Below, piece after piece: positions 1-11,486 of a DNA stretch of 64,000 nt; the stretch's first letter is position 1; each line of letters starts with the position of its first letter. This DNA is from Aquatica leii (Eukaryota; Arthropoda; Insecta; Coleoptera; Lampyridae). A program made the position numbers and the translations under genes. The notes beneath the pieces were generated by a model. The model did not search any database. It was not told where the DNA came from and was given only the letters and a program-made list of their open reading frames with translations. The stretch lies in contig CM069432.1 in the NCBI GenBank assembly GCA_035610365.1, positions 169,878,035 to 169,942,034 of the forward strand. The letters are read 5' to 3'.

Positions 1-120
1 AAAAGTAAATTAATCAGTGAAAAGTGAAAATAAGTTGTGATTTTTATGTGTTTTAGCTAAACAGTGATTGCACGTTTCTAGCTAATTAAAGTACATAAGA
101 AATACATCACTTTTAATGAC

Positions 121-974
121 ATGAATATGACTGGAGACCCAAATGAAAGAAACAAACCCACAATGTTTGGGTTTGGGTGTTCTTATCTATCAACATCAGT
201 GGATTTTCCACGGTTTAATAATCAACCTGCCAACGTTAATCCTCTGTTTCCAAGTCATACCGAATTGACTCCAATATCCCCATTTTTCTCAATTTCCACA
301 TCTCAAACTCCGTTCACATCAACGGGAAATAATTTAGTCAATTATTCTCTACCATCCTCTTCTACTACGATTAATAACGGTTTTCCATTTTCACAGCAAA
401 TACCCGTTTCTATAGATTGTTCCAGAAATATAGCTGAAACATTTTCACATCAAGGACCCAATGTTTTCTTTGGTAACCAATTTAGTAATATACCTAATGA
501 TACCAAAATTACTTTTGGCAGCCAATCAATTAAATCCAGACATTATGGATCGCAACCTATCTCGGGTACTTTTGGTTGTAAAAGAAAGACGGAATCTCCT
601 TCGTAAGCATGTTATAATGTGTATGCGATTCTATACTAATTTGTTGTACATACAGGACTGTACCAATGAAACAACACATTACTGAAGAAAGAATGGCTGA
701 GCACATGTCTCGTTTACATATAAGTTCACAAACTCCATCGAGCACATTAGAATCACTACCGACTCGAGAACGTCGTCTGTATATGTGTGAAGAAATGCAA
801 CGTTTACAAGCAGAATCTATTATACCTGCTCAAATATTAGAGAAGGTGTATAGACCATGTACTGCCCTAGTTCCTTGGAGACCACCGATAGTCCCAGCTT
901 TAGCAAAAGAAAACAATAACAACGAAGAAGAACCAGATAACAATCGAATGGATAATATGGACATGGATTCATGA
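121..974 (+). CDS. HCFC1R1-like protein (host cell factor C1 regulator 1 family), two exons
   Basis: Exon 1 is 121-602 and exon 2 is 656-974, joined by a 53-nt intron (603-655) with donor GTAAGC and acceptor TACATACAG. The splice keeps frame and gives about 267 residues. An in-frame TAG at 79-81 precedes the ATG at 121, so this is the first available start. The N-terminal 150 residues are low-complexity and rich in Ser, Thr, Asn, Pro and Phe. The part spanning the splice holds a KRK cluster and then MKQHITEERMAEHMSRLHI, closely resembling what I remember of vertebrate HCFC1R1/HPIP (KQFLSEENMATHFSQLSL). A later PWRPP stretch sits where the vertebrate protein has a similar LWRYP. The tail is acidic and Asn/Met-rich. 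In vertebrates this protein binds HCF-1 and promotes its nuclear export. The vertebrate HCF-binding DHxY motif is not visible here, so HCF binding is unsupported. The family call rests on remembered motifs only. Confidence 0.62.
603..655 (+). other. intron of the HCFC1R1-like gene
   Basis: Begins GTAAGC and ends with a pyrimidine-containing TACATACAG. Without splicing the exon-1 frame stops at TAA 604-606. With splicing the frame continues straight into the conserved KQHITEERMAEH block, which supports the intron. Confidence 0.7.
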
Positions 975-2223
975 TTAGATTACAATATAAGTGTATTAGC
1001 TTTCAACTACAACTACAGCGTACATATATTTGTTAAGACAAGGATTAAATAGAGTAAGAGTAGTAACTTTGTTGTGTGTTACAATGCTCTAATACATTAA
1101 CTATTTACTTCCAAAAATATTTAAATAGAATATCACACTACCTGTATATTTACTAACTTGAAGTACATTATAGTTTTCTGTGTATTAGAGTATTATAATC
1201 ATAATAAATCTGTAACGCGTATATTGTATTTTATTTGGATATCTCATTTATAGTTTTAATGTATTATTAAAGAATGTAACTGAATTGCTGCCATTTTTTG
1301 TATCGTGAAGGTTACATCATTTTTTACGATACTTTTATTTATATTTACTTTTTTGTTAATGTATTTAGTTGTACTCATTATTTCGTACTTAAGTTTAAAA
1401 GTAAATAAATTATTTTTGAAATGTATTTAGTAATTTTGTCACAGGCTACTGACGAATATTATTAATATGAACAGAAATTTTTTGTTTTCAAATATGTATG
1501 TTATGCAATCTCGGGTGTAAACCAAAGTCACATTTGGAAGATAATGGGTATGTTGTATATGAAATTTTTTAAGACTAAGGAGTACACTGACTGATTAAAA
1601 ATTGCGTTTTAAATTATTGGTCTGATAATTCTTGAAATTTATCAAACCTGACTTAGTGATGCAGTAAGTTCAAATTATGCAACATATAAAGAAACTAGCA
1701 TATATAGAAGAATTGTACAGCTCGAGCAATTGATAAATAGTAACAGTAATATGTAACATTAAAAAGTATATTATTTCATAATTTATAGGGCGTTTATTTT
1801 ACTTTATATCTACGTTGTGCAGGATCAGGTCAGCATATCTAGAACGGGAAGTAAGAGGGCGAAATGTTACTTTAGTGAAACTGCTTGTTAAATAATAATA
1901 GACTAAATGCGTCTAAATGTTATGTTATGTCGAATGAAAATAAGCAACAGTTTAAACTTATTTTTTAGAGACTAGTTTTTGCAAATGCACAGAATACGTT
2001 AGGTACTTACTCTTTGGTACTAGGTATAGCGCAAGTTTTAGAGGAATCTGGATTGGACTAGCATACTCTATGCATCATGGAACTTTCGACAAACAATTTT
2101 ATGTTCCAGAGTAGTTGGAACCACTTTGATAATCATCGTAAAGCGCAAATAAATTTTAGATGCAAATTTATCCTCTATATATGTGAATCTGTATGGCACT
2201 ACTTTGCGAAAAATCATGGAATA
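975..2223. other. 3' flank of the host gene, no further gene seen
   Basis: AT-rich DNA with polyadenylation-like hexamers and stop codons in all frames. A short open stretch from 2077 runs into the hAT terminus at 2232 and has no recognisable content. Confidence 0.5.
1203..1208 (+). promoter_or_regulatory. candidate polyadenylation signal (AATAAA)
   Basis: AATAAA lies about 230 bases after the stop of the HCFC1R1-like gene. A second AATAAA is at 1404-1409. Either could define the 3' end; the hexamer is common by chance in DNA this AT-rich. Confidence 0.35.
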
Positions 2224-2231
2224 GGTATTAC

Positions 2232-3467
2232 CAGTGGCGGTTTCTCTGTTAGGTCATTCGGACAATGCCCTTTAAAATAATAAATAAGAAATGTATTTTA
2301 TTTACTTTAAAAATTACAGAAAATTCGCGTTTAAATAAAATTATCAGCGTTCAGATCAGATACAAAAACTTACGAATTTATCCGAAGCTGCTGAGTTTTA
2401 TAGTCCGTGTGTATTCTATAATGTAGCCGAATTGTAAATGATAGTTATTGTAGCCAAGAGTGAAACAGGCATGATACAATTTTATGCGAACTAGAAAAAA
2501 GACAACTAAATGCTTTCTGCGGTTGTCAGCCGGGTCTTATATCGCGTACTCAGTGCAATGCTTACGTCATTTATTATTATCTCTGCAACACCTGTTTGTA
2601 AAACAAAGATGCTGGAATGCACACTTCTTATCACGTACGACAAACTGCGATTTTTTAGTTTGATAATATTCGTTTGTAATGAATGTAAATGACTTTCACT
2701 TGTTAAAAGAAAATTAATTGTGTTTAAGTACATTTTATGGTTTTTGTGTCTAAATGGCGGTAGTAAAAGACAAAAAAATTAATCGCTAATAGTTTAAATT
2801 TTGAAAGACGTTTTGAATATGAAGCCAATGCTCGTCCTGGGCCTTTACTTCAAATTTGACAGACCAGTAAACATAAAAATAAAGAAGTCCATAGTAATTT
2901 TAAGAATCTGTATATGATTCGTTAGATTGGATTTGTAGATTTGAAGTAAATAATAGATTTTACTGTTTTATATATGTTTACTGTTTTCACATGATTCATT
3001 AATGATTATGGTGTAAGAATATTGTTACGGATTTATAGCATTTAAAAGAAATAGTAAAAATCACTTATTAACGGCGAATCACATAAACAATTGTATAAGT
3101 TATGCTACTCTTAGTAGCGTTAATATTCGCTTACAATTGGACAGCGCTTACCGAAAGTCAATTGAAGACCACAATGAAAAGTTTGTAAAAATAGATACAT
3201 TAATTAAATACAGTGGAAAGAGAGCGATGTTTCATCTCTACGTTAAAAAAATATTTCTACGTAATCTTACACTAAAAACATTGTAAATTTTAATGAGCTT
3301 ATTGTTATTGATCATTTTAGTAGTTGTAAAGATAGACAAATATCTTAAATATAATTGATCTTAAATATAAATCGCGTTACTATGTAAGAATGCTTTTTTT
3401 ATGACTTTTTACAATAATTGCGTTTTTTAAATGACCCTCTTGTGTGTTTGACCACCAGCCGTCACAG
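2232..3467 (+). mobile_element. hAT transposon copy 1, internally decayed, with 8-bp target duplication
   Basis: The left end CAGTGGCGG (2232) is typical of hAT termini. The right end is a degenerate inverse, CCGTCACAG, ending at 3467. The octamer GGTATTAC flanks both sides (2224-2231 and 3468-3475), a perfect 8-bp target-site duplication as made by hAT transposases. The right 60 bp match the reverse complement of the left end of hAT copy 2 (25128 onward), and its left 40 bp match the right end of copy 2, so both belong to one family in opposite orientation. At 1236 bp it is far too short for an intact hAT and is a deletion derivative. Confidence 0.85.
2931..3110 (+). pseudogene. hAT transposase fragment, TTF-type zinc-finger region
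   Basis: Plus-strand translation gives ICRFEVNNRFYCF followed, after stop codons, by LWCKNIVTDL and HLKE. This parallels the minus-strand fragment in hAT copy 2 (25263-25434). The C..RFYCF..(W/L)..VTDL pattern is that of the TTF-type zinc finger at the N-terminus of zaphod/ZMYM1-like hAT transposases. At least three internal stops make it non-functional. Confidence 0.55.
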
Positions 3468-3475
3468 GGTATTAC

Positions 3476-3895
3476 GCCTTTTATAAAACGTGACTTTGAG
3501 GTGGGAGAATTTCAGTTTGTTCCTATACAACAAAGCCGCGTCTTTTTTTCATTTGAAAAAAAAAATAACCGTTTTGCCGGCACGTGGCAACATCTCGGTG
3601 GGCGTGTTCCGCTTTCGTTAGTGTTCAAGTAATTCAACTTTAACTTCAGTAAGCGGACAAGGCTGAAATCATGTGAATGTGTAATGGAGCACAAAAATCG
3701 CGTGTTTTTTTAAATTTGTCATAATTTATACCAATAAATTAATTACAATTATTTAGAATAATGTTTAGATGTTGATAATAAATACGTATCTTATTAACAA
3801 GTTTACTTGCTGACCGCGCTAGGCGGGTTGTTGTGTACATGATGCATACATTTGAAAATAACATTACTTATTATATCAATGTTTTATTGCAGTTT
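3476..3895. other. no gene recognised
   Basis: A short open stretch runs to 3632 but has no family motif. The remainder is AT-rich with no repeat boundary that I can define. Confidence 0.4.
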
Positions 3896-3899
3896 GCCA

Positions 3900-4415
3900 T
3901 AGATCTTCATTCACGGTCGGGTCTACAGACCTAGGAAGTAAATACAAACTAGCATTGAGAGTCAAATAAAAACCATAGAGGAATAAATACAGGCTAGTGT
4001 AGGAAACCAAATTAAAATTGTTCAAGAAGAAACTCAAGTAGATATGTTAACTTTAAGAGAAGAAATATGTGAAATTTTAGAAAACGGAAAACAATTTATG
4101 AATCACAAAAAAAGAACCAATAGAGAACAAATTAAAAGCCAGAAATAAAACTGCTTGAAGAGAAAATAAATCAAATTAACTGCCATGGTGAAGAAAGTGT
4201 AACGAGCGATGATTTAATGAACTATCGAAAAGAACCCACTCGCAAGTTTAAGATTCTATCTTCAAATTTTGATGATAAAGTTCTATGGTCAACCTACCAC
4301 AAACAGTAGCTAATGGTAGGAGTAACAAGCAGAAAGCGACGTTGGTAATAGTACCCTTACGCGAAGAAGCGCTTGGAATTTTGCAGACTGTTTCTGACAA
4401 CCTTCAAAGAAATTA
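3900..4415 (+). pseudogene. Ty3/Gypsy gag fragment (left part, split by element A)
   Basis: Frames in this stretch encode charged coiled-coil-like Gag sequence (for example EETQVDMLTLREEI), then a CHGEESVTSD stretch and finally REEALGILQTVSDNLQ, typical of the Gypsy Gag capsid region. The coding continues at 9201 on the far side of element A in the same frame, ending LRLEMRYGDAG. A homologous stretch, including the same CHGEESVTS words, occurs at 23,430-23,520. Stops and frameshifts are numerous, so this is an old copy. Confidence 0.55.
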
Positions 4416-5110
4416 CCCAGATAGCACGTAAGCTTACGGCAAGTTTGCTTTTAACTTGTCATGTCAAGCTTAAAGCAAGTTTCAAACATAAAGCTTGAAT
4501 TAACCTTGAATCAAACTTGAAACTTGGTTGGAAAGTTTGAAGCAAGTTTGCAAAATAAGCTTAATGCAAGTTTATTACCCAGGTAGCATGTAAGCTTACA
4601 ACCAGTTTTTTTTTGACTTGGTTGTGCTTGCAATGTTAAACTTTCACTTTAACTATGAAACAAGCTTGTAATAAGCCTTGGTAATAAGCTTTAAAAAAAA
4701 TCGTAACAAGCTCTGCTATTATTTTGGCAACGGTGTTATCCGAAAGTTGCCGGAATGCTTCGTTAAGTAGCTATAGTCAATGTTGCCCAAGAATATTGCC
4801 CAAGTTAGTATACATTTGTACTGAATCAGCATATTTTTGCTCAAGTAAAAGTACGTCAATACTTTTGTAACTGATTTCAGTACGTTTTGTTTAAATAATA
4901 ATTATAAGAAAGATTGATTTGAAACATTTGAAAGGTGCGCCATAAGTATATCGGTAACATCTATTGCAAAAAGTACGTTAACCTAAAAAATCAGTATGTT
5001 TTTCTAAATAGCGGCAACGATGGTTGAACTTAGCCATTTTACCTTGTTTTTACCGTTGAATAGGCAGCTTACAATTTTTATTTTGATTGTTGCGGTTTGT
5101 TGTGTAACTA

Positions 5111-8069
5111 CCCAGTGAACACCTTAACATAATTAATACGTAAAAGTAACATAACGCAAAATTTTGCGTTATGTAAATTGTAAGTCGCTTTTGAGTCACA
5201 TGTGACGCACAATTTCACACTCTTTTACGTAACGTCATGACATAACGTAATGAACGTAAATGTGACGTTCATGCTATATTACTGTTATATGTCGCTATAT
5301 AAATCAAGTGTAATATTTACGTAAAATAGAAGTCATAAGTAGATCTATATTTTACATTTAGCCTATGTTATTGTGACTTCTTTGTTACATAATTTTTTAT
5401 GTAAATCTTATATAGTATCTATACGTGCTATTAATGTAATATTTACATTTAAATAGATCTAGTAAATAATAGTATTTTCAATATTATAAAAAAAGTATTA
5501 AACGTTAAAATGTTAGAATAAGTTAATAAAATTTGTACTTTTATTATTAAATTTTTTTGTAATAAAAATTCAAATTAATGACAAAAATTTTCTTAACTCA
5601 TAACGTGTTAACTTCAATGACTTTTTTAATCTGTAGAGAATACTATTTACTGAATAATTTCATGTTGAGTAAATATAGTAAATATACTAAAATAAAAAGA
5701 AAGTTTTTTATCATTGTATTAAGTGAAGTAAATAAAATGTAGATTTATTAATACGCTTGTAACGTCAGGATCCTAGTTGGAATTATTCTCTTTGAATTAC
5801 GATAAAAATTACTATAACCATGCAATAGTGAAATTAAATTTTGATACACCTGAAACTATAAAAACAATCATCATACAATAATTCCATATTTTGAAATATA
5901 TATACCTTATAAATACCTTTCACGACTTGAATGTAATTGGAGATAACTCAAATAAATATTATAATTCGCCCGATTCAAGAACAGGTAGTAGCAAAATGAT
6001 TATTATATGTATTTTAGCAATTATACTTTTTTGATATAATCAGCTGTATACTGTTCATCTCTGTTTCTGGAGCAGGAGTAAGCTTGTTACTTCTGCGCTT
6101 GTAACGTTGAGCTCCCAACCGAAACCATTCTCCGGCCTTACGGGTAAAATCACTAGAAGTAAGGTCAGGAAACTTTGATTGAATGACTTCTGAAAATGTA
6201 ATAACAGTAATTAACGATAAGTCAGTAATTATAAATTTATAGGCAAACATATACATACCTCTCACCGTTTTATTAAATTTAAGTTCACTCAGGTTCAGCT
6301 TATTTTTTTTCCCCATCCACGTATTTTCAGCCGCAAACTTATCATCATATATTAGAGTGAATACATTTTTCATGAAATCAGCTCCATTTTCCCCAATTCT
6401 GCACACAAGTTTTCTAAAAAAAATTTTATGAAAATTATTACAAGTTTATCGTTACAGTGTACAATTAATCACAAAGCACAATTAAAAAATAGATAAAATT
6501 TATTGAAATATAACAACTAAAACATTTGGGATTATGAATCTTATAATTTATTTACGCTAAGAATATTCTAGTAAACACTTTTTTTTTAGTTTAAACTTGA
6601 GTCGTCATAAATTGAAATTAGAAAATAATTGATTTGTTCATATTATTTTATACTTCAAAAAATCTGATTTATTCAAGAATTACTTTACTTTCTATTTCTT
6701 AATATATAAACAGGTACGTACAGTTATCAATTTTTTTGTTTTTCTCTTCTTCTTCGTCCTCGTCAGTTATAAAACCATTAACAACAGGTGAAGCAAATCT
6801 CTTATTATATTGACGTTCGGCATCAGTAGGTTTAGAAATACGACAACCTCGACCAAGAATTTCTGTGATCGAAGTGTAGTCTGACTCAGCTGCAATATTA
6901 CGAGCTTTCTCATAAGAACCTATAAAACAAAAAATAATTTACAATTAATAAAATATAAATTTTAATGCATGTAAAATTCTAGTACATACCATAGTAACCT
7001 AAAAATTTCACACTCTCAAGACTCCACGATCGAGAATCGGGTTTAAATTGCTCTTTAATATATAAATTAATTTTTTACCTGTACTAAAAGACGCCATGAT
7101 CGCAAGCAAAATCCAGTAAAATCACTAAAATCGAGCGGTAAATCAATAGTGATTTATTTATTGAAAACAGCTTCTATGTGCGGCCACAGGTACTACCCGT
7201 CACATAGATCACTTATGATTAGCTAAAAATTAGCGCGAAGTTTAAAAATCATCATTTATTACATATGTATTTATATTTCTTGTCGGTATTTCAACTGTGT
7301 ATATTTTTGTAATGAATTTGAAACTCAGCTTAATATTCATACGGAATCCCAGCCACGTGAGTCAAAAGTTTAAAACATTTCTACAATTAATAAATTTTGT
7401 GAAAGGAGCAAATTAATTTCTGTCGAACTTTCATTTGTAAAATGTAAATGTGTACATTTGTCATTACATTCTGATGAAATTTTTATACCATTATTTCAAT
7501 ATAATAATTAATTACAAATAATTCGTTGTTTTTTTTATTTATTATTATTATTATTACTTTTATTTGTTTTTCAGTTTTATGATGATACACAATACTTTTT
7601 TGCGTAAATTGAATATAAAAACTATAATATAAGAAATATAGAACTTAGTTATGTAAATGTAATGAAACATTACGTTGTAAACTAAATATAACTAATTTTA
7701 TACAATTGTACTGTAAAAATTTGAACATAAGTTAAACATGTTTATGAGAGATGTAGATGTGACATTTCAACAAAAGCACATTGCGTTATATTACTCACAA
7801 GTTTATCTCGTTACATTAATAGGATGTAATATCTAGCCTGTAAAACATACGTAACAATGTAACATAAATATTATGTTGCCTATAGGTCATTGATGTGATA
7901 TCACTTTTAAAGTCACATATATGTCGACTTGATATCATGTTTACATCACTTATTTTATATTCTCTTTACATTACAATTTATATCATTGAAATGTAAAATT
8001 TATATAATATTTGTTATGTTACATGTTCTCCAGGTGTGATATCACTGTTACATTAGGGTGTTCACTGGG
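5111..8069. mobile_element. Element B: TIR transposon (CCCAGTGAACACC) nested in A, carrying a DUF4806-like gene
   Basis: Left end CCCAGTGAACACCTTAA at 5111 and right end, read inward, CCCAGTGAACACCCTAA ending at 8069: 17-bp TIRs with one mismatch. TA flanks both sides (5109-5110, 8070-8071). Subterminal DNA is full of TTACGT, ATGTAAC and TGACGT-like words (about 5140-5300 and 7700-8050), unlike those in element A. The only coding region is the spliced minus-strand gene at 6014-7097; no transposase is visible. Confidence 0.8.
6014..7097 (-). CDS. DUF4806-like protein, four exons, single-base break in exon 1
   Basis: Exons on the minus strand: 7097-6990, 6919-6718, 6413-6259, 6189-6014. Introns are 70, 304 and 69 nt, all GT/AG, with phases that agree. 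From 7052 downward the frame is open to the TAA at 6014. The ATG at 7095-7097 begins MASFST, but one base appears missing in the T-run 7054-7056 (an A-run on the coding strand), shifting frame before QFKPDSRSWSLESVKF. With that base the product would be about 213 residues. Order: SRSW...SYEKARNIA segment, polar SITEILGRGCRISKPTD, acidic DEDEEEEK run, then a C-terminal domain with FTLIYDDKFAAENTWMGK, LKFNKTVR and FPDLTSSDFTRKAGEWF. That spacing (W-G-K, F.K..R..I...FP, basic end) matches DUF4806, a domain of unknown function expanded in insects. It lies wholly inside element B, suggesting it is element cargo. A sequencing error is an alternative to a true frameshift. Confidence 0.62.
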
Positions 8070-9200
8070 TACTATTCTTCGAAAAAAGTAAGGTGAGTAT
8101 TTATTTTAAATCCTAAATGTAAAATTAATTAAGTACACTAATCGAGTAATTCAATTTTTTGTTGTAATAAAGTTGATAAAGTGTACAACCATAAAAAACT
8201 TGTAAAAAACCATACTCCTTAATCTTAAATAGTATGGAATGTTTTTATCACTGATATCTATTTTAATTTTAACGGTCAATTTATATGACTACTGATCTAT
8301 CGATTCTTTTATATAAATTCATAATTTTCAGTTACATATCTTGAAATTATTTTCTGTTTTAACAAATTATTTAAAAAACCCGAATGGGCATAAATATGTT
8401 TATAACCTGAAATCAAAAGTAACATATCTTAACATTTGTTAATAATTTATATATTTTTGTATTAGTTCGATTAGTTGTATTAAATTCGACCAAATCGTTT
8501 TTCACTTATGCTATTTGTATTAACCACAGAAGAAGTAGACTAACAGCTAATAACTTAAAAAATATATCATTTTATCTACAAGTTTTTATTCAGCTATAAT
8601 TAAATTTTCAATTTTGTTTTTGTATCTGGTATTTTAATAAACGAATTCACATTTCTTCAGGGTGAACGTACAACAGATTATTAAGAAAATATACATTTAC
8701 TTTTATTCCTTAGCATGTTTTTGTTCTATTTCAATTGTTTTTTTTTTTTCAGAAATCAAGGAAATCGATCCAATGTGGAAACTCAGTAGGAAAAACTACA
8801 ATTGCTTAACGATTTCTTCATATATAGTTTATACTGTTATGTTATTCCTTTTTTAGTTTATATTATATTATCTAACGCAATGTATTTTTTTATATCTTAA
8901 TCCACTTTTTTTTAGAAAATAAATTGATTCAAAATGAAAAAAATGCTTTTTTTCAAATTTGCCCAACACGCTTCTTTCAAGCTTTTTCAACATGGTTATT
9001 TCAAGTTTGCCCAACATACTTTTTTCCAGCTTGTCTAATAAGCTTTTTTCAAGTTTTATAAAATAAGCTTGTGGTAGCGGTAACTAGTAAGCTTGAATTA
9101 TGCTTGATTTAAGTTTCCAGACAAGTTTGTTTCCAGTCTACATGATTGTTAAAACAAGTTTGTTTTAACCTTGTATCAAACTGACTGTGCTATCTGGGTA

Positions 9201-9245
9201 CGAACTCTTAATTTTACGTTTAGAAATGAGGTATGGAGATGCAGG
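9201..9245 (+). pseudogene. Ty3/Gypsy gag fragment (right part)
   Basis: Continues, in the same frame as the stretch ending at 4415, with ELLILRLEMRYGDAG, a standard Gypsy Gag segment. It is lost at about 9245 where a different AT-rich sequence (CTGGGCAGTATTTG and CAAATAC words) begins, probably another small insertion. Confidence 0.55.
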
Positions 9246-9586
9246 ACTGGGCAGTATTTGAACTACATGCATTTCAAATACAAATTTTAAATAAATTTTT
9301 AATATGTATTTTGTATTTCAAATATTCGTATTTGGGAAGGGTGTTTTGCATTTCGTATTTTAAATTAAAATATCTTTTTCAAGTATTTTTTTAACACCGC
9401 CGCCTTTACTAGTTTTTTGTTGTTTCTGTCATTTCTATATTTTTATAATGATTTTTCATTACTATTGGTATCATAGTTAGTGATTTTTTTTCAACAAAAA
9501 AAAATATTATTTTGAAAAAACGGTTTTGTGTTTTTTTCTTCCGACGGCGTTGTAGAAAATCCCTATAAACCGTTGCATAACAATAT

Positions 9587-10659
9587 CCCTAATACCAAAA
9601 AGATGTCCTATGGACTTCCAGTGGATGTCTTTTCATGGACATCGGAACGTTTTACGGACGTCCACAAAAGATCCATAGTAAAAAAAGGTGTATAATAGTT
9701 ACAACCCTATTTTCACTGTTCATACATTACAAAATTAGATACAAGAATATAAATTTTGTAGTAAATATAAAAATGCAGGTAATCGCTATTGAATCTTAAT
9801 AGTAACGCTTCCGACCTTGATGATAACTACTTTTCTAGGTTCGATCAAAATTTAAGTGCGAAGGTGAATATTAGATTTAGTATTATTAGTAGGCTATAAA
9901 CATTTTGTTCTTACCTATAGTGTCAATTTCACAGTGTCTTCTGACTCCACAAATTTAATTTCAAAAGAATTCTTTTTGTTGTGTCATTAAACCTTTTTCT
10001 GATACTTATTTAAAAAAAAAACAAGAAACAAGTAATTACATGTTAAATATGAAAAAAAAATAGTCAAGAGAGAGTGCAAAAAAACTGTTCAGTTAAGTTA
10101 CCTCTAGTAGTAAGGTTAACCGAATAAGAAGCAATCTTACCCGATAACAACCGTTACTATTGTTTTCTAGGTAATCGGTATTTTTTAAATATGAAACATC
10201 ATCGAGAGTCCATGTTTGTACGTACGCATCAACAAGTTGTTGAATTGCAATTCTTATTTTTATTGTTTTAAACATCACTGTTCAGAAACACTTCCTTCCA
10301 TAAATCATTTTAGTTAGAACGACTACGATGTTTTTAATCACTAATTCAATTTTAAGCCTAAATTTATAAACTAATAGTTCACTGATTATCTTGTGATATA
10401 GCAAATATTGAAAACATAACTTCGCATAAGTATTATGGCGCAGGTCATTACTTGGCCATGCGTAGTTGTAGAAAAATACCGTTAGCATTTACCAGATGGT
10501 ACAAATGTCGTACAAGGACGTCCATTGGACATAAATAATATTTTGTCCCGTGTACGTTTTGCACAAAACGTTTCATTGACATTCGTTAAAGGTCCATGGA
10601 CGTTCAGACCTTTATTGGACTTAAACTAGACGTCTAACGGACCTGGTGTGCTATTAGGG
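9587..10659. mobile_element. Element D: MITE-like element with CCCTAATA termini and subterminal TGGAC/GTCCA words
   Basis: Left CCCTAATACC at 9587; right end, read inward, CCCTAATAGCACACCAGG ending at 10659. Just inside both ends are clustered words TGGAC, GTCCA and GGACGTCC (9603-9680 and 10510-10645). The right terminus fits CCCnnnnAGCAC shared with elements A, B and C. No target duplication is convincing. Short open stretches inside (10093-10488) have no recognisable content. Confidence 0.55.
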
Positions 10660-11073
10660 GCGGTGTGAATTAATCAATCAGAATATTATTTGTACAGTTA
10701 ATCACAAATTGTTACTTATTTTACTTTCAAAATTACCAAAATCCCACAAAAATTACACCGGTTTGACATTACTTTTGTCAAAATAAGTAAGGTGATATTA
10801 TAGACTAAATATGTCGCTTAAAACATAAGCAGGTCGTTTGAATGCAAGATGTGCAGGGGATGTGCTCTCCGTTCACCGCACCACATGTTAAACGGTACTT
10901 TGAGCAGTGACGAAGAATATAAAAAGAAACGTTTATCCAACAGATAAATACGTATAGTTGTATTTATACAATGATAAAAACAACACTCCACTGGTTTGTT
11001 TACAGATTGACAATGTTTAGTTCACAATCCATAAACCTAACTATATTTACTGAAATCAAAATATGTCTACATC

Positions 11074-11478
11074 CAGTGTTGTAAATAGGTAATTTTTAAA
11101 TTATATAGATACAGATAGATTTTTTTCTTGCAAGAATTATCTAGTATTAGATAATAGATAAACTATTTAAACTGTATATAGATAACAGATAATAGATGAA
11201 ATAATCTAGGTAGTAATAAGGATAGATAGAGTTCATTTGAAGAACTACTATGGAATGTGGGAAATTGCTGAAGAAAAACATACATATTGTAACTTGAATT
11301 TTATGGAACACTGGATTTTTATAAATTTTATTTAAATAATTTAAATAAAAAATTATATATATACAGATACATATAACTTATATATTTTAGATAGTATATA
11401 GATACATATAAATAGATAAAAAATATGAATCTAGATTAATTTATCTATATAAATTTATATAGATAATTTACAACACTG
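11074..11478. mobile_element. hAT-type MITE with perfect TIR and 8-bp duplication
   Basis: Termini CAGTGTTGTAAAT (11074) and ATTTACAACACTG (end 11478) form a perfect 13-bp TIR. TCTACATC flanks both sides (11066-11073, 11479-11486), a perfect 8-bp duplication. The interior is made of TAGATAAT/ATAGATA words and encodes nothing. CAGTG termini with 8-bp duplications identify hAT. Confidence 0.88.
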
Positions 11479-11486
11479 TCTACATC

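Larger units (their letters stand above)
4416..9198. mobile_element. Element A: TIR transposon (CCCAGATAGCAC) with TA target duplication, host of nested element B
   Basis: Left terminus CCCAGATAGCAC at 4416 and its exact inverse GTGCTATCTGGG ending at 9198, each flanked by TA (4414-4415, 9199-9200). Removing the element plus one TA makes the interrupted Gypsy gag frame continuous, which confirms the boundaries. Inside each end are many copies of words related to AAGCTTAC, CAAGTTT and CAAGCTT, in both orientations (4427-4700 and 8940-9180). A second left-end-like sequence, CCCAGGTAGCATGTAAGC, starts at 4578. Apart from nested element B I see no coding region, so A looks non-autonomous (about 1.8 kb without B). 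Confidence 0.8.

Noticed and set aside
2506-2733. A minus-strand peptide resembling one at 30450-30722
   Set aside because: Both are inside the two hAT copies and match because the non-coding interior of the element is shared; they carry no transposase motif.
7053-7078. A 26-nt GT..AG intron at the start of the DUF4806-like gene
   Set aside because: Too short for a spliceosomal intron. A one-base deletion in the A-run explains the frame change, and the in-between codons read sensibly.
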